DNA of 64,000 nt from Rhodococcus gordoniae (GCF_001646655.1 NZ_LPZN01000028.1:1-64000), one strand, 5' to 3'; positions 26,451 to 37,077 are shown, counted from the first letter of the stretch. Numbers and translations: made by a program. Notes: generated by a model not told the origin, from the sequence alone.

Positions 26451-27884
26451 TCAGAGCGGAATGTTCTTGTGCCGTCCGCGAACCGCAGGGGCGGCAGCGA
26501 GTGCAGCGGCCAGGGTGCTGCGCGTGGTGGCCGGATCGATCATCTCGTCGACGACACCGATGGCCATCGCGCGCCCGACACCGCCGGCGATCGCCTCGTG
26601 CTCCGCGGCGAGCCGATCGTGCAGCGCCTCGCGCTCCTCCTCGGACGCCGCGGCGAGGGCCTTCTTGTGGAGGATGCCCACGGCTGCCTTCGCGCCCATC
26701 ACGGCCACCTCGGACTCCGGCCACGCGTAGACGGCGGTGGCCCCGAGAGCCCGGGAATTCATCGCGATGTACGCGCCGCCGTAGATCTTGCGCGTCACGA
26801 GCGTGACGCGGGGAACCTTCGCCTCGGCGAACGCGTGGAGCAGCTTGGCGCCGCGTCGCACGACACCCTCCCACTCCTGGTTCACGCCGGGAAGGTAACC
26901 GGGAACGTCGACGATCACGACGAGCGGAACGCCGAAGGCATTGCACATCCGCACGAATCGTGCTGCCTTCTCGGCGCTCTCGGAGTTGAGGCACCCACCG
27001 AGGCGGAGCGGGTTGTTGGCGATGACACCGACCGTGCGGCCGCCGAGACGACCGAAACCGGTGACGATGCTGCGCGCCCAACCGCCCTGGATCTCCTCGA
27101 AGGCGGACTCGCCGTCGACGTTGTCGAGCAACCGGTGGACGATCGGCCGCACGTCGTATGCGCGTCGCGGCGACTCGGGCATCAGTGCCCGCAGGTCGGT
27201 GTCGCCGAGTGCCGCTGCGGCGACGTCGAATTCGCCTTGTTCGGCAAGCATCGACACGAGACGGCGTGCCCGGTGCAGAGCGTCGGTCTCGTCGTGCGCG
27301 GCGATGTGGGCGACACCGGACTTCTTGGTGTGCGTGTCGGGTCCGCCGAGCGACTCCATGTCGACCTGCTCGCCGGTGACGCTGCGCACCACGTCCGGGC
27401 CGGTGACGAAGACACGGCCCTCGGGGGCCATGATGACGATGTCGGTCAGGGCCGGGCCGTAGGCGGCACCACCGGCCGCGAAGCCGAGAACGACGGAGAT
27501 CTGGGGGACGAGACCGGACGCGCGCACCATGGCCTCGAAGACCAGGCCGACGGCGTGGAGGGCCTCGACACCTTCGGCCAGACGCGCGCCCCCGGAGTGG
27601 AAGATGCCCACCACGGGGATCTCGTGATCGATGGCGTAGTCGATGGCGGAGACGATGTGCTTGCATCCCTCGACGCCCATGGCGCCACCCATGACGGTGG
27701 CATCGGAGCAGTACGCGACCGTGCGGATGCCGTCGACGTCGCCGACGGCGGCGAGGACGCCCGACTTGTCGCGGCTGTGCAGCAACTCCAGGCTGCCCGG
27801 GTCGAACAGTTTCTCGAGACGGGCCAACGGATCTCTGGGGTCCACCGACGTCTCACGCAGGGTGGCTGGATCCAGGATGGTCAT
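26451..27884 (-). CDS. accD6: Acyl-CoA carboxylase beta (carboxyltransferase) subunit AccD6
   Basis: A 477-residue carboxyltransferase that transfers CO2 from biotin to acetyl-CoA or propionyl-CoA, feeding malonyl-CoA to fatty-acid and mycolate synthesis. Visible are the crotonase-fold oxyanion loops (GIFHSGGARLAEG, GFAAGGAAYGPAL) and DVPGYLPGVNQE in the C-terminal half. The ATG has GAGGAGT upstream. It is last in the fabD-acpM-kasA-accD6 unit. The biotinylated alpha subunit is not in the window. Confidence 0.92.
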   Translation of the reverse strand: MTILDPATLRETSVDPRDPLARLEKLFDPGSLELLHSRDKSGVLAAVGDVDGIRTVAYCSDATVMGGAMGVEGCKHIVSAIDYAIDHEIPVVGIFHSGGARLAEGVEALHAVGLVFEAMVRASGLVPQISVVLGFAAGGAAYGPALTDIVIMAPEGRVFVTGPDVVRSVTGEQVDMESLGGPDTHTKKSGVAHIAAHDETDALHRARRLVSMLAEQGEFDVAAAALGDTDLRALMPESPRRAYDVRPIVHRLLDNVDGESAFEEIQGGWARSIVTGFGRLGGRTVGVIANNPLRLGGCLNSESAEKAARFVRMCNAFGVPLVVIVDVPGYLPGVNQEWEGVVRRGAKLLHAFAEAKVPRVTLVTRKIYGGAYIAMNSRALGATAVYAWPESEVAVMGAKAAVGILHKKALAAASEEEREALHDRLAAEHEAIAGGVGRAMAIGVVDEMIDPATTRSTLAAALAAAPAVRGRHKNIPL

Positions 27885-27975
27885 CGGGTACTCCTCGGGC
27901 AGACGCGGTGGTGGTGGGCTGTGGTGGAGGCTCCGGGCGGAGCCTCCACCACAGGGGGCGGACAGGCGTCGACGG

Positions 27976-29232
27976 TCAGGCGCGACCGAAAGCGAGCGCC
28001 ACGTTGTGCCCACCGAAACCGAACGAGTTGTTCAGCGCGAAATCGATCCGGCCGGAACGCGGTTCGCCCTTGACCACGTCGAGATCGATCCCTGGATCCT
28101 GGTTCTCGAGATTCAGCGTGGGAGGGATGACCCCGTCACGCAGCGTCAGGACCGTGAGTACTGCTTCGAGTGCACCCACCGCACCGATCGAGTGACCGAG
28201 CGCGGACTTGGGGGCGTAGATCGCGGCATGGTTGCCCACGGCCGCGTTGATGGCCTTGGCTTCGGCCACGTCGCCGATCGGGGTGGCCGTCGCGTGCGCG
28301 TTGACGTGCCCGATATCGGCCTTGGTGAGCCCGGCGGTCTCGATCGCCCGCCGCATGGCCCGTGCCGCACCCGTGCCTTCCGGATCGGGGGCGACGATGT
28401 GGTACCCGTCGGAGGTGATGCCGGCGCCGAGGATGCGACCGTGGATGGTCGATCCGCGTGCCTTGGCATGCTCCTCGCTCTCGAGCACCATCAGCGCGCC
28501 GGCCTCGCCGAAGACGAAACCGTCGCGGTCCTTGTCGAACGGGCGCGACGCACCGCGCGGGTCGTCGTTGCGGGTGCTCAGCGCCCGCATCATCGCGAAG
28601 CCCGCGGTGGCGACCGCGTCCAGCTGACCTTCGACACCACCGGTGACGACGATGTCGGCGTCGCCGAAGGCGATCATCCGGTACGCGTTGGCGATCGCCT
28701 CGGATCCGGACGAGCACGCCGAGACCGGGGTGATGACCCCCGCGCGGGCACCGAGTTCGAGCCCGACGGTGGCCGACGGCCCGTTCGGCATGATCATCTG
28801 CACCGCGAACGGCGAGACCTTGCGGTACCCGCCCTGACGGAGCTTGTCGACGGCGTCGATGAGCGATTCGCCACCACCGAGGCCCGTACCGATGACCACA
28901 CCGAGACGGTCCTTGTCGACCTCGGGGCTGCCGGCGTTCTGCCAGACGGTGCGCCCGAGGGTGAGCGCGAGGCGCTCGACGAAGCTCATCCGACGGAGCT
29001 CCACGCGGGACAGGCCCTCGTCGGGGCTGACCTTCAGAGTTCCGCCGATGCGCACCGGCAGGTCGTACTCGTCGACGAATCCGCCGTCGATGGTGCCGAT
29101 CCCGCTCTCACCGGCCAGCAGTGCCTTCCAGGTGGAGTCCACGTCGCCGGCGATCGACGTCGTGGCCGCGAGGCTGGTGACGACGACGTTGCGGAGTGCC
29201 CGAGGAGAAGGGGAGGTCACAGCAGAACTCAT
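27976..29232 (-). CDS. kasA: Beta-ketoacyl-ACP synthase (KasA/FabF type)
   Basis: A 418-residue condensing enzyme that elongates acyl-ACP with malonyl-ACP in FAS-II. The nucleophile is in [10 protein letters not shown], the catalytic histidines in [11 protein letters not shown] and SALGHSIGA, and a Gly-rich end ([10 protein letters not shown]) closes the fold. The ATG overlaps the acpM stop by 4 bp. Mycobacteria carry kasA and kasB in tandem; here only one copy lies between acpM and accD6, the layout expected of shorter-mycolate genera. Confidence 0.9.
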   Translation of the reverse strand: MSSAVTSPSPRALRNVVVTSLAATTSIAGDVDSTWKALLAGESGIGTIDGGFVDEYDLPVRIGGTLKVSPDEGLSRVELRRMSFVERLALTLGRTVWQNAGSPEVDKDRLGVVIGTGLGGGESLIDAVDKLRQGGYRKVSPFAVQMIMPNGPSATVGLELGARAGVITPVSACSSGSEAIANAYRMIAFGDADIVVTGGVEGQLDAVATAGFAMMRALSTRNDDPRGASRPFDKDRDGFVFGEAGALMVLESEEHAKARGSTIHGRILGAGITSDGYHIVAPDPEGTGAARAMRRAIETAGLTKADIGHVNAHATATPIGDVAEAKAINAAVGNHAAIYAPKSALGHSIGAVGALEAVLTVLTLRDGVIPPTLNLENQDPGIDLDVVKGEPRSGRIDFALNNSFGFGGHNVALAFGRA

Positions 29233-29507
29233 TCGTTGTCGTTCGTGGCCTGAACGCCTGCGGCCTCGAGCTTCTGGATGTAGTTCACGGCGTCGCCGAC
29301 GGTGCGGAGACCGGCGAGATCCTCGTCGGGGATCTTCACGCCGTACTTGTCCTCGGTCTGGACGGCGATCTCGACCATGGACAGCGAGTCGATGTCGAGG
29401 TCGTCGACGAAGGACTTCTCGACGGTCACCTCGGAGGGCTCGATGCCGGTGACCTCTTCGATGATCTCGGCGAGACCGGCGATGATTTCTTCCTGGGTGG
29501 CGGCCAC
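29229..29507 (-). CDS. acpM: Acyl carrier protein AcpM
   Basis: A 92-residue acidic four-helix carrier. The phosphopantetheine serine is in [11 protein letters not shown] (about residue 41). A C-terminal extension beyond the usual 78 residues ([14 protein letters not shown]) is typical of mycolate-type AcpM, though shorter than in mycobacteria. The GTG start has AGGGAG upstream. Coupled to kasA by a 4-bp overlap. Confidence 0.93.
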   Translation of the reverse strand: MAATQEEIIAGLAEIIEEVTGIEPSEVTVEKSFVDDLDIDSLSMVEIAVQTEDKYGVKIPDEDLAGLRTVGDAVNYIQKLEAAGVQATNDNE

Positions 29508-29627
29508 GATGTGGCTCCCTTCTCGATCTGTCGACTATGTCGTTCGAAACCGGCCGGATGTTTCCGACCGGGGCTCCGGGGATGTCCCGGTGAGGTGCCC
29601 GTGCTGTGCGACGGCGCGCGCAGCAAC

Positions 29628-30545
29628 CTAACCGAGTTGAAGACTTTCGGCCAGAGCGGAAATTTCCGCGGGGGTCTTGAGGGCGAGGGTGGGCGTGCCG
29701 CGCATGTCGCGCTTGGCGATGCCCACCAGCGTGCCGGCGGGGGGAAGCTCGACGATCCGGCTCACCTGCGCCTCGCGCAGGGAAGCGGTGCACAGATCCC
29801 ACCGGACGGGCCGGGTGACCTGGGCTGCGAGACGTTCGAGGGCGTCGGCTCCGGAGGTGACGGGCTTGCCGTCGTAGTTCGACAGCAGCGTGTGCGTCGG
29901 GTCCGAAGGGGTGATCTTCGCCGCGGCGGCGGCCACGGCGTCCTGGGCGGGTGCCATGAATCGGGTGTGGAAGGCACCGGCGACCGGCAGTGCGCGGACG
30001 CGGGCCTTCTCGGGCGGGTTCGCAGCGAGTTCCTCGAGCGCGGTCAGGCGCCCTGCTGCGACGATCTGGCCTGCCGCGTTCATGTTGGCGGGGGTCAGAT
30101 CCAGCTCGGCGAGGCGCGCGAGCACCTCGTCCTCCGCGCCGCCGAGGACGGCGGACATTCCGGTGGGTTCGATCGCGCACGCACGGGCCATCTCGGCCCC
30201 GCGGATCGCGGCCAGGGCGACGGCGTCGTCGGCGCTGATGACACCCGCGATGGCGGCTGCGGCGAGTTCGCCGACGGAGTGGCCGGCGACGATCGTGTCG
30301 GCAGGCACGAGGCCGCGACGGTCGAGATCCTCGAAGGCCAGGAGTGCGGAGGCCACCACGAGCGGCTGGGTCACCGCGGTGTCGGTGATCTCGTCTGCGG
30401 TGGCGGTGGTGCCCAGTCGCGCGAGGTCGAGTCCCGCCGTCTGCGACCACAGATCGATGCGGTCGCGCGCTCCGGACTGCTCGAGCCACGGGGCGAGCAT
30501 TCCGGGTGTCTGAGACCCCTGACCGGGGGCAAGCAGCGAAATCAC
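29628..30545 (-). CDS. fabD: Malonyl-CoA:ACP transacylase
   Basis: A 305-residue transacylase loading malonate onto AcpM. The nucleophile elbow GHSVGE, the arginine in RGAEMARAC and the histidine in [10 protein letters not shown] form the active site. The GTG at 30545 gives the N-terminus [12 protein letters not shown], matching known FabD starts; another GTG two codons upstream is possible. First gene of the FAS-II unit; an inverted repeat 66 nt upstream probably binds MabR. Confidence 0.92.
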   Translation of the reverse strand: MISLLAPGQGSQTPGMLAPWLEQSGARDRIDLWSQTAGLDLARLGTTATADEITDTAVTQPLVVASALLAFEDLDRRGLVPADTIVAGHSVGELAAAAIAGVISADDAVALAAIRGAEMARACAIEPTGMSAVLGGAEDEVLARLAELDLTPANMNAAGQIVAAGRLTALEELAANPPEKARVRALPVAGAFHTRFMAPAQDAVAAAAAKITPSDPTHTLLSNYDGKPVTSGADALERLAAQVTRPVRWDLCTASLREAQVSRIVELPPAGTLVGIAKRDMRGTPTLALKTPAEISALAESLQLG

Positions 30546-30610
30546 GATCACCAGGGAACACCGGAAGTGCGCCCCCGCGAGATGTCGGTAGCGATGAAAG
30601 CTGGCGCCTC

Positions 30611-30633
30611 GATTTGTAGGGTTCCCACAAATC
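30611..30633. promoter_or_regulatory. Inverted-repeat operator upstream of fabD
   Basis: Perfect 7-nt arms GATTTGT (30611-30617) and ACAAATC (30627-30633) flank a 9-nt spacer that itself contains GGG/CCC symmetry. It lies between mabR and fabD. A minus-strand TACAAA -10-like element overlaps it. Binding by the MabR regulator encoded next door is inferred. Confidence 0.7.
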
Positions 30634-30673
30634 TGCACGTCGGTGGTCGCTATCGGGTGAAAGGCCCGAGACG

Positions 30674-31987
30674 TTACGTGTCCGATTCGCGAATTGTGAA
30701 TCGAGTGACAGGTGGTGCAGGTGATCTCAATTCGTTATGGCTTCGTGCCAGGCGGCCCACCGTCGCCGCGATCCGGAGCACGTACGCGTCGCGAGGATTT
30801 GTGGGATCTCGACCCGTTACCTCTGTGATCCGCTTCAATCGATACCGCACGGTATTTGGATGAACAAACAGCTTTCGGGCACAAGTCTCGACAGCGCCCC
30901 CACTGTCGAGGTATGCGTCCAGCGTGTCCGCGAGGGACGGTCCCGCAGCCGCCAGCGGGGCGACGACGAAGTCCTCGAGCGCGGCGATCGCACCCGGATC
31001 ACCGAGCAGCGCACGCTCGGGCAGCAACTCCGCGGCATGCACCGGCCGGGGAGCACCCGGCCAGCCCACCACGGCCTCCATCCCGGCGAGCGCTTCGACC
31101 GCGGAGACGTGCGCGGTCGTCAGCGTGGGCGTCGTCGGGCCGATCACCACCGGGTCGTCCGAGAACGCGCGCATCAACTCGGTACGGAAGGTCGCCGCAT
31201 CCGCCGAACCGTGCAGATCGCCGCTGACCACCATCACCAGACGTTCGCCCTGCACCACGGCCAGAGCTGCGCGCCCGTGCTCCTGGGCGACGGTGTGCAC
31301 GGTGGTGATCACCGAGACCCCTTGATCCGGCGGGGGAGTACCGACGATCACCGTCGCCGGGGCCGTGGCATCCCAGTTGAGGGTCGCGGCCCGCGACTGC
31401 ATGTCGGGACCGGTGTCCCCGCGCACCACGGCGTCGACGACGAGGGCCTCGAGCCGCGTGTCCCACGCACCCCGGGACTCGGCGGCCCCCGCATATACCG
31501 CGGCCGCGGCGAAGCCGAGTTCGCGTCCGTACCGGAGGATCGCCTCGGTGAGCGCGACCAGCTGTTCCTCGTTGCGGGCGAGGGCCGGCAGCCACTGCTC
31601 GAAGAACTCCATCGCCGCGCGGACCATGTCCACCGTCTGACGCAGCGTCAGCCGCCGCGCGAGATCCTGCGGGATCATCTGGAAAGCGTCGAGACTGAAC
31701 CGCAGGTCGCTGTCGGGATTGCGCACCCATTCGAGAAAATCGACCACCGACGTCTGGATGACCAGTTGCACCGTCGAACGCTGCGACGCGTCGAGGTCGG
31801 CGAAGAACGGCAACTGCTCCTGCATGACGTGCACGGCCTCGGTGGACAGTCGCCCCGAGAACTGCTTGACCCGACGGAGCAGAGCGTCGGGCAGCGGCGC
31901 CCGCTCGGGACGCGAAGGCGGCACCGGGCGCTCCCTGTGAGCACCCGGTACCTGCCCGATCCGGCGGGGTTGCGGCTCGTCGACCAT
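30674..31987 (-). CDS. mabR: PucR-like regulator MabR of fatty/mycolic acid synthesis
   Basis: A 437-residue regulator with an N-terminal sensory half (about 30-200), a central GGDEF-like CdaR/PucR region, and a C-terminal PucR helix-turn-helix (about 375-410, [20 protein letters not shown]). Position directly upstream of fabD matches Rv2242 (MabR) and streptomycete FasR, which control the fab operon and respond to acyl-CoAs. TACTTT lies 6 nt before the ATG, suggesting a leaderless mRNA. Whether it activates or represses here is unknown. Confidence 0.85.
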   Translation of the reverse strand: MVDEPQPRRIGQVPGAHRERPVPPSRPERAPLPDALLRRVKQFSGRLSTEAVHVMQEQLPFFADLDASQRSTVQLVIQTSVVDFLEWVRNPDSDLRFSLDAFQMIPQDLARRLTLRQTVDMVRAAMEFFEQWLPALARNEEQLVALTEAILRYGRELGFAAAAVYAGAAESRGAWDTRLEALVVDAVVRGDTGPDMQSRAATLNWDATAPATVIVGTPPPDQGVSVITTVHTVAQEHGRAALAVVQGERLVMVVSGDLHGSADAATFRTELMRAFSDDPVVIGPTTPTLTTAHVSAVEALAGMEAVVGWPGAPRPVHAAELLPERALLGDPGAIAALEDFVVAPLAAAGPSLADTLDAYLDSGGAVETCARKLFVHPNTVRYRLKRITEVTGRDPTNPRDAYVLRIAATVGRLARSHNELRSPAPPVTRFTIRESDT

Positions 31988-32053
31988 GGGACGAAAGTAC
32001 CCGCCGGTCGCGAGCCGGCCGTCACGCCACGACGGACGTGACGTCGAGGTGGG

Positions 32054-34903
32054 TCAGGCGACGCCCGGATCCGCCATCGACACCGGGGCGGCCGTCACGT
32101 CGTCGATCTTGTAGGTGCGGGCCGCCTCGACGGCCTTCTCACGGTCGACGGCACCTTCGCGGCCCAGCGCTGCGAGCACCGCGACCACCGTGGACTCCGC
32201 GTCGATGTTGAAGACGCGACGCGCGGCACCACGGGTGTCGGAGAAGCCGAAGCCGTCGGCCCCGAGCACCGTGTAGTCGCCGGGCACCCACTTGCGGATC
32301 TGGTCGGGCACCGCACGCATCCAGTCGGACACCGCGACGAACGGACCTGCCGCGTCGTTGAGCACCGACGCGACGTAGGGCACCGGAGCTTCCTCACCGG
32401 GGTTGAGCAGTGCCTGACGGTCGCACTCGACGCCGTCGCGGCGCAGCTCGCCCCACGAGGTGACGGACCAGACGTCGGCGGACACGCCCCACTCGTCGGC
32501 GAGCATCTGCTGCGCGCGCAGCGCCTCGGGCATCATCACGCCCGAGACCAGGATCTGCGCCTTCGGGCCGGATTCCGCACCCCGCTTGTACAGGTAGATA
32601 CCGCGGAGCAGACCGTCGACGTCGAGATCCTCCGGCTCGGCCGGCTGCGAGTACGGCTCGTTGTACACGGTGATGTAGTAGAAGACGTCCTCGCCGCCGA
32701 AGCCGTCGACACCCTCGGTACCGCCGTACATCCGCCGCAGACCGTCACGGAAGATGTGGGCGATCTCGTAGGAGAACGCCGGATCGTAGGTGACCGCGGC
32801 GGGGTTGGTCGACGCGAGCAGCAGCGAATGCCCGTCGGCGTGCTGCAGGCCCTCACCGGTCAGCGTCGTGCGACCGGCGGTGGCGCCGAGCACGAAACCG
32901 CGTGCCATCTGGTCGGCCGCCGCCCACAGACCGTCGCCCGTGCGCTGGAAACCGAACATCGAGTAGAAGATGTACACCGGGATCATCGGCTCGCCCTGCG
33001 TCGCGTAGGACGTACCGACCGCCGTGAACGACGCCGTCGAACCGGCCTCGTTGATGCCCTCGTGCAGGATCTGCCCGACCTCGCTCTCCTTGTAGGCGAG
33101 CATCAGGTCGGCGTCCACCGAGGTGTAGAGCTGACCGTTGCGGTTGTAGATCTTCAGCGACGGGAACCACGAGTCCATACCGAAGGTGCGAGCCTCGTCC
33201 GGGATGATCGGCACGATGCGCTTGCCGATCTCCTTGTCGCGCAACAGTTCCTTGAGCACACGCACGGTCGCCATCGTGGTGGCGACTTCCTGCTTGCCCG
33301 AACCCTTGCGGACCACGTCGTAGGTCTTCTCCGCGGGTAGCTGCAGCGGCTTCGTGTTCGTGCGGCGCTCCGGCAGGAAGCCGCCGAGGGACCGTCGCCG
33401 CTCGAGCATGTACTGGATCTCGGGTGCCTCGGAACCGGGGTGGTAGTACGGCGGCATCTTCGGATCCTTCTCGAGCTCGGCATCCGAGATCGGGATCCGC
33501 TGAAGGTCGCGGAAGTACTTGAGGTCCTCGAGGGTGAGCTTCTTCATCTGGTGGGTCGCGTTGCGGCCCTCGAAGTGCTTACCGAGCGTGTAGCCCTTGA
33601 TGGTGTGCGCGAGGATCACCGTCGGCTGACCCTTGTGCTCCATGGCGGCCTTGTACGCCGCGTAGATCTTGCGGTAGTCGTGACCGCCGCGCTTGAGATT
33701 CCAGATGTCCTGGTCGGACAGATCCTTGACCAGTTCCTTCGTCCGCGGGTCGCGGCCGAAGAAGTGCTCGCGCACGAACGCGCCGTCGTTCGCCTTGTAC
33801 GTCTGGTAGTCGCCGTCGGGCGTGACGTTCATGAGGTTGACCAGCGCGCCGTCCTTGTCGGCGTGCAGCAGGGCATCCCACTCGCGGCCCCACACGACCT
33901 TGATGACGTTCCAGCCGGCGCCGCGGAAGAACGACTCCAGCTCCTGGATGATCTTGCCGTTGCCGCGCACCGGGCCGTCGAGTCGCTGCAGGTTGCAGTT
34001 GACGACGAAGGTCAGGTTGTCGAGACCCTCGGTGGCTGCGACGTGCGCCAGGCCGCGCGATTCCGGCTCGTCCATCTCGCCGTCGCCCAGGAACGCCCAG
34101 ACATGCTGGTCGGAGGTGTCCTTGATGCCGCGGTCGTGCAGGTAGTGGTTGAACCGTGCCTGGTAGATCGCGTTCATCGGGCCCAGGCCCATGGACACCG
34201 TGGGGAACTCCCAGAAGTTCGGGAGCAGACGCGGGTGCGGGTACGACGGCAGGCCGCCGCCGAGCGAGGCGTGGCTGTGTTCCTGACGGAAGCCGTCGAG
34301 TTGCTCGGTGCCGATGCGTCCCTCGAGGAAGGCGCGCGCGTAGATGCCGGGGGAGGCGTGGCCCTGGATGAAGACCTGGTCGCCACCGCCGGGATGGTCC
34401 TTGCCGCGGAAGAAGTGGTTGAAGCCGACCTCGTACAGCGCGGCCGACGAGGCATAGGTGGAGATGTGGCCACCGACGCCGACACCCGGACGCTGCGCGC
34501 GGGTGACCATGATTGCCGCGTTCCACCGGATGTACGCGCGGTAGCGGCGCTCGACCTCCTCGTCACCGGGGAACCACGGCTCGCTCTCGGTGGGGATGGT
34601 GTTGACGTAGTCGGTGGAAGTCAGGGCGGGAAGGGAGACCTTGCGTTCGTTGGCGCGCTCGAGCATGCGCAGCAGCAGGTAGCGTGCGCGGGTGGGACCT
34701 GCGGCCTCGAGCATTCCGTCGAACGACTCGAGCCACTCGTCGGTCTCCGCCGGATCGATGTCCGGCAGGTAGGAGGCCACACCTTCGCGGATCACCCGGA
34801 CTCGATTGTCCTTGGTCGATGCCGGCTTGGCCGAGGAATCCGGTCCCGATGCGCCCGGTGCGGCGCCTTGTCGGGAATCGGATCCGTGGATCAGGTCTGT
34901 CAA
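32054..34903 (-). CDS. aceE: Pyruvate dehydrogenase E1 component, homodimeric
   Basis: A 949-residue thiamine-diphosphate enzyme that decarboxylates pyruvate and acetylates the lipoyl E2. The ThDP motif starts at [14 protein letters not shown] and ends at [11 protein letters not shown]. The histidine-rich [13 protein letters not shown] stretch near 120 is also typical. The start is a TTG at 34903 with GAGGAG 6 nt upstream, giving the [13 protein letters not shown]-terminus. The N-terminal 40 residues are Ser/Ala/Gly-rich, as in other actinobacterial AceE. Monocistronic; it converges on nothing and is divergent from DUF3052. Confidence 0.92.
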   Translation of the reverse strand: MTDLIHGSDSRQGAAPGASGPDSSAKPASTKDNRVRVIREGVASYLPDIDPAETDEWLESFDGMLEAAGPTRARYLLLRMLERANERKVSLPALTSTDYVNTIPTESEPWFPGDEEVERRYRAYIRWNAAIMVTRAQRPGVGVGGHISTYASSAALYEVGFNHFFRGKDHPGGGDQVFIQGHASPGIYARAFLEGRIGTEQLDGFRQEHSHASLGGGLPSYPHPRLLPNFWEFPTVSMGLGPMNAIYQARFNHYLHDRGIKDTSDQHVWAFLGDGEMDEPESRGLAHVAATEGLDNLTFVVNCNLQRLDGPVRGNGKIIQELESFFRGAGWNVIKVVWGREWDALLHADKDGALVNLMNVTPDGDYQTYKANDGAFVREHFFGRDPRTKELVKDLSDQDIWNLKRGGHDYRKIYAAYKAAMEHKGQPTVILAHTIKGYTLGKHFEGRNATHQMKKLTLEDLKYFRDLQRIPISDAELEKDPKMPPYYHPGSEAPEIQYMLERRRSLGGFLPERRTNTKPLQLPAEKTYDVVRKGSGKQEVATTMATVRVLKELLRDKEIGKRIVPIIPDEARTFGMDSWFPSLKIYNRNGQLYTSVDADLMLAYKESEVGQILHEGINEAGSTASFTAVGTSYATQGEPMIPVYIFYSMFGFQRTGDGLWAAADQMARGFVLGATAGRTTLTGEGLQHADGHSLLLASTNPAAVTYDPAFSYEIAHIFRDGLRRMYGGTEGVDGFGGEDVFYYITVYNEPYSQPAEPEDLDVDGLLRGIYLYKRGAESGPKAQILVSGVMMPEALRAQQMLADEWGVSADVWSVTSWGELRRDGVECDRQALLNPGEEAPVPYVASVLNDAAGPFVAVSDWMRAVPDQIRKWVPGDYTVLGADGFGFSDTRGAARRVFNIDAESTVVAVLAALGREGAVDREKAVEAARTYKIDDVTAAPVSMADPGVA

Positions 34904-35229
34904 CGTCTGCTCCTCATCGTGGTGGGCGCGTCGGTGGAGCGCCCTCTCCGTCGGCCGGCTCTTGTGGGAGCCGACGCAATCGACATCTGAACATGATGCA
35001 ACCCTCATCTTCCCCCATCCGGAACGAAGGATCACGTCGTGGTCCGGCCAACCGGACGGATCGGGCACGGTGTGAGGTGGTGCAAAAGGTCTCTTCCGAA
35101 AGATTCTCCCGCTTTTCCCAGCGATTCGGGTTGCGTTGAGGCTTCCGACGATGTTCGCTTTGACCTATTGATCGTCACGTCGGTGCGCGGAGCCCGCTTC
35201 GCGCGCCACAACCCTGAGGAGGAACCACC
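34904..35229. other. 326-bp divergent spacer aceE/DUF3052
   Basis: It holds both promoters but no gene. In the aceE leader a small hairpin (CGGCTC at 34956-34961, GAGCCG at 34968-34973) lies about 55 nt before the start. On the plus side a TTGACC element near 35160 is the only -35-like sequence seen. No riboswitch class was recognised. Confidence 0.5.
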
Positions 35230-35652
35230 GTGGTCGCCGCGGCGGATGCCAAGAACTATGTTTCCAAGCTCGGTATCACTCACGACCACGTGGTGCAGGA
35301 ACTCGGTTGGGACGAGGACACCGACGACGAGTTGAGGGCTGCGATCGAAGAGGTCACCGGTACCGAGCTGCTCGACGAGGACTCCGACGAGGTCGTCGAC
35401 GTCGTACTGCTGTGGTGGCGCGACAGCGACGGCGACCTGGTCGACACCCTCATGGACGCGATCGGTCCCCTCGCGGACGAGGGCGTCGTGTGGGTCCTGA
35501 CCCCCAAGACCGGGCGTCCCGATCACGTCGAGCCCAGCGAGATCGCCGAATCGGCCACCACGGCCGGTCTCACCCAGACCACGGCCACCAACCTCGGAGA
35601 CTGGATCGGCAGCCGCCTCGTCCAGCCCAAGGCCGGCCGTCCCCGCCGCTGA
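35230..35652 (+). CDS. DUF3052 family protein
   Basis: A 140-residue acidic soluble protein with the conserved ADAKNYVSKLGIT start and DVVLLWWRDSDGDLVDTLMD core. It is conserved in actinobacteria (Rv2239c position, next to aceE and ahpE). Function is unknown. The GTG at 35230 follows GAGGAGGAACC. It is transcribed with ahpE 31 bp downstream. Confidence 0.85.
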   Translation: MVAAADAKNYVSKLGITHDHVVQELGWDEDTDDELRAAIEEVTGTELLDEDSDEVVDVVLLWWRDSDGDLVDTLMDAIGPLADEGVVWVLTPKTGRPDHVEPSEIAESATTAGLTQTTATNLGDWIGSRLVQPKAGRPRR

Positions 35653-35683
35653 CCCGACTCCCAGAACGTAAGGATCCACACGC

Positions 35684-36148
35684 ATGCCGATCGCCGTGGG
35701 CACCGAAGCCCCCGATTTCACCCTCAAGGACCAGAACAACCAGGAAGTGACGCTGTCGAGCTTCCGGGGCAGCAAGAACGTGCTCCTGGTGTTCTACCCG
35801 CTCGCCTTCACCGGCGTCTGCCAGGGCGAGCTGTGCGCCGTCCGCGACGACCTGCCCACCTTCGAGAACGACGACACCGCCATCCTTGCGGTCTCCGTCG
35901 GTCCGTCGCCCAGCCACAAGATCTGGGCGGCCGAGCAGGGCTACACCTTCCCGCTGCTGTCCGACTTCTGGCCGCACGGCGAGGTCGCGCAGGCCTACGG
36001 AGTGTTCAACGACAAGTTCGGTTTCGCGAACCGCGGCACGTTCGTCATCGACAAGGACGGCATCGTGCAGTTCGCGGAGGAGAACCAGCCCGGAGAGGCC
36101 CGTGACCAGGGAGCTTGGGCCAGAGCGCTCGCCGCGCTAAAGTCCTGA
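35684..36148 (+). CDS. ahpE: Peroxiredoxin AhpE
   Basis: A 154-residue thioredoxin-fold peroxidase that reduces peroxides and peroxynitrite. The peroxidatic cysteine is C46 in FTGVCQGELC. A second cysteine at C51, five residues on, is absent from the mycobacterial 1-Cys enzyme as I recall it, so an intramolecular step is possible. The ATG has AAGGA upstream. It is followed by tRNA-Val 33 bp later. Confidence 0.9.
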   Translation: MPIAVGTEAPDFTLKDQNNQEVTLSSFRGSKNVLLVFYPLAFTGVCQGELCAVRDDLPTFENDDTAILAVSVGPSPSHKIWAAEQGYTFPLLSDFWPHGEVAQAYGVFNDKFGFANRGTFVIDKDGIVQFAEENQPGEARDQGAWARALAALKS

Positions 36149-36180
36149 TGCGAAGTCGGCGGCATCTGCCGCCGTCTTTC

Positions 36181-36252
36181 GGGCGTGTAGCTCAGTGGTA
36201 GAGCTCTGGTTTTACACACCAGCGGTCGGGGGTTCGAAACCCTCCGCGCCCA
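36181..36252 (+). tRNA. tRNA-Val (TAC)
   Basis: A 72-nt cloverleaf. The GGGCGTG acceptor pairs with CGCGCCC (one G-T), the anticodon loop is TTTACAC and the T loop is TTCGAAA. CCA is not encoded. Confidence 0.96.
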
Positions 36253-36272
36253 CAATCCCATGTGCGATTCCG

Positions 36273-36307
36273 GTGGATCGAGCCCCGCTCAGCGGGGTCG
36301 GATCCAC
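36273..36307. terminator. Terminator between tRNA-Val and the CBS gene
   Basis: GTGGATC (36273-36279) pairs with GATCCAC (36301-36307), and an inner CCCCGCT/AGCGGGG stem stacks within. It serves the plus-strand tRNA and probably also the minus-strand gene ending 7 bp away. Confidence 0.75.
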
Positions 36308-36313
36308 ACAGAT

Positions 36314-37042
36314 CTAATTTCCGGCGTTCACCGCGGCCACGAGCGTCGGCAGGTCGTCGGCGACGACGATCATGAGGGGCCGTTCCTTCGCGCTGCCACT
36401 GTGCGTGACGATCAGCGCCGTCGGTGGCAGTTGCCCGCCCGCGGGCGGGGACAGCTTCTTGATGGCCTGCGGCACCGTGATGGTCCGGGGTAGGTGCGCG
36501 GCCCGCTCGTGCGGCTCGGCGAACTCCAGGGCCGCTCCGACGGTCTCGCCCTCGACGATCTCGTCCGTCGCGAGACGATGCGCGAGCCAGCGGGCGATGC
36601 AGTTCGTCGTCAGCAGCCCGAGATAGGTGTCGTCCTCGTAGATCGGGAACTGCGAGTAGTCGTGGCACCGGATCTCGTCGAGCACCCGATTCAGCGGTGT
36701 GTCCGTCTCGAACACGGCGGGTGCCCGCCTCGGCAGGACCTGCAACACCTTCGGCGGATCGATGATCCTGTCGCGCAGTCTCTCGATCGCCTCGACGACC
36801 TCCGGGACCGGATCGGCGACCGGCTTGCCCCCGTAGTAGTCCTGGTGGACGAGCGCGTTGCGCAGGTCTGCGAAGGCTCGGAGGGCGGGCAGATCGACCT
36901 GGGTGCGGTGGCGCCGGGCGTACTCCTTGGCCATCCGGACGAAGCTTATGTGCTCCTCATCCGTCTGCAGCTGCCACTTGAAGTGGTTCTCGATGGCCGT
37001 GAACGCCGACAGGAACCGGATCGCGCCGCTCACCTCGTCCAT
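36314..37042 (-). CDS. HEPN-like plus CBS-domain protein
   Basis: A 242-residue protein. The N-terminal helical part (about 1-95) contains LRNALVHQDYY with R61-x4-H66, the R-x4-6-H motif of HEPN domains. The C-terminal part (about 110-235) holds a CBS pair (VFETDTPLNRVLDEIRCHDY, FPIYEDDTYLGLLTTNCIA), which usually binds adenine nucleotides. Nuclease activity is a hypothesis; many HEPN-like proteins are inactive. The ATG has GAAGGAG. Last gene of the HAD-ptpA-SURF1-DUF1801 run. Confidence 0.7.
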   Translation of the reverse strand: MDEVSGAIRFLSAFTAIENHFKWQLQTDEEHISFVRMAKEYARRHRTQVDLPALRAFADLRNALVHQDYYGGKPVADPVPEVVEAIERLRDRIIDPPKVLQVLPRRAPAVFETDTPLNRVLDEIRCHDYSQFPIYEDDTYLGLLTTNCIARWLAHRLATDEIVEGETVGAALEFAEPHERAAHLPRTITVPQAIKKLSPPAGGQLPPTALIVTHSGSAKERPLMIVVADDLPTLVAAVNAGN

Positions 37043-37077
37043 CTCGTCTCCTTCGTGCGGAAGGGAGTCGTGGGGCC

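Noticed and set aside
26418-28073. 551-codon frame antisense to accD6
   Set aside because: Begins inside the terminator and mirrors accD6; no recognisable protein.
33440-34990. 516-codon frame antisense to aceE
   Set aside because: Shadow of aceE codon bias; no domain and no ribosome site.
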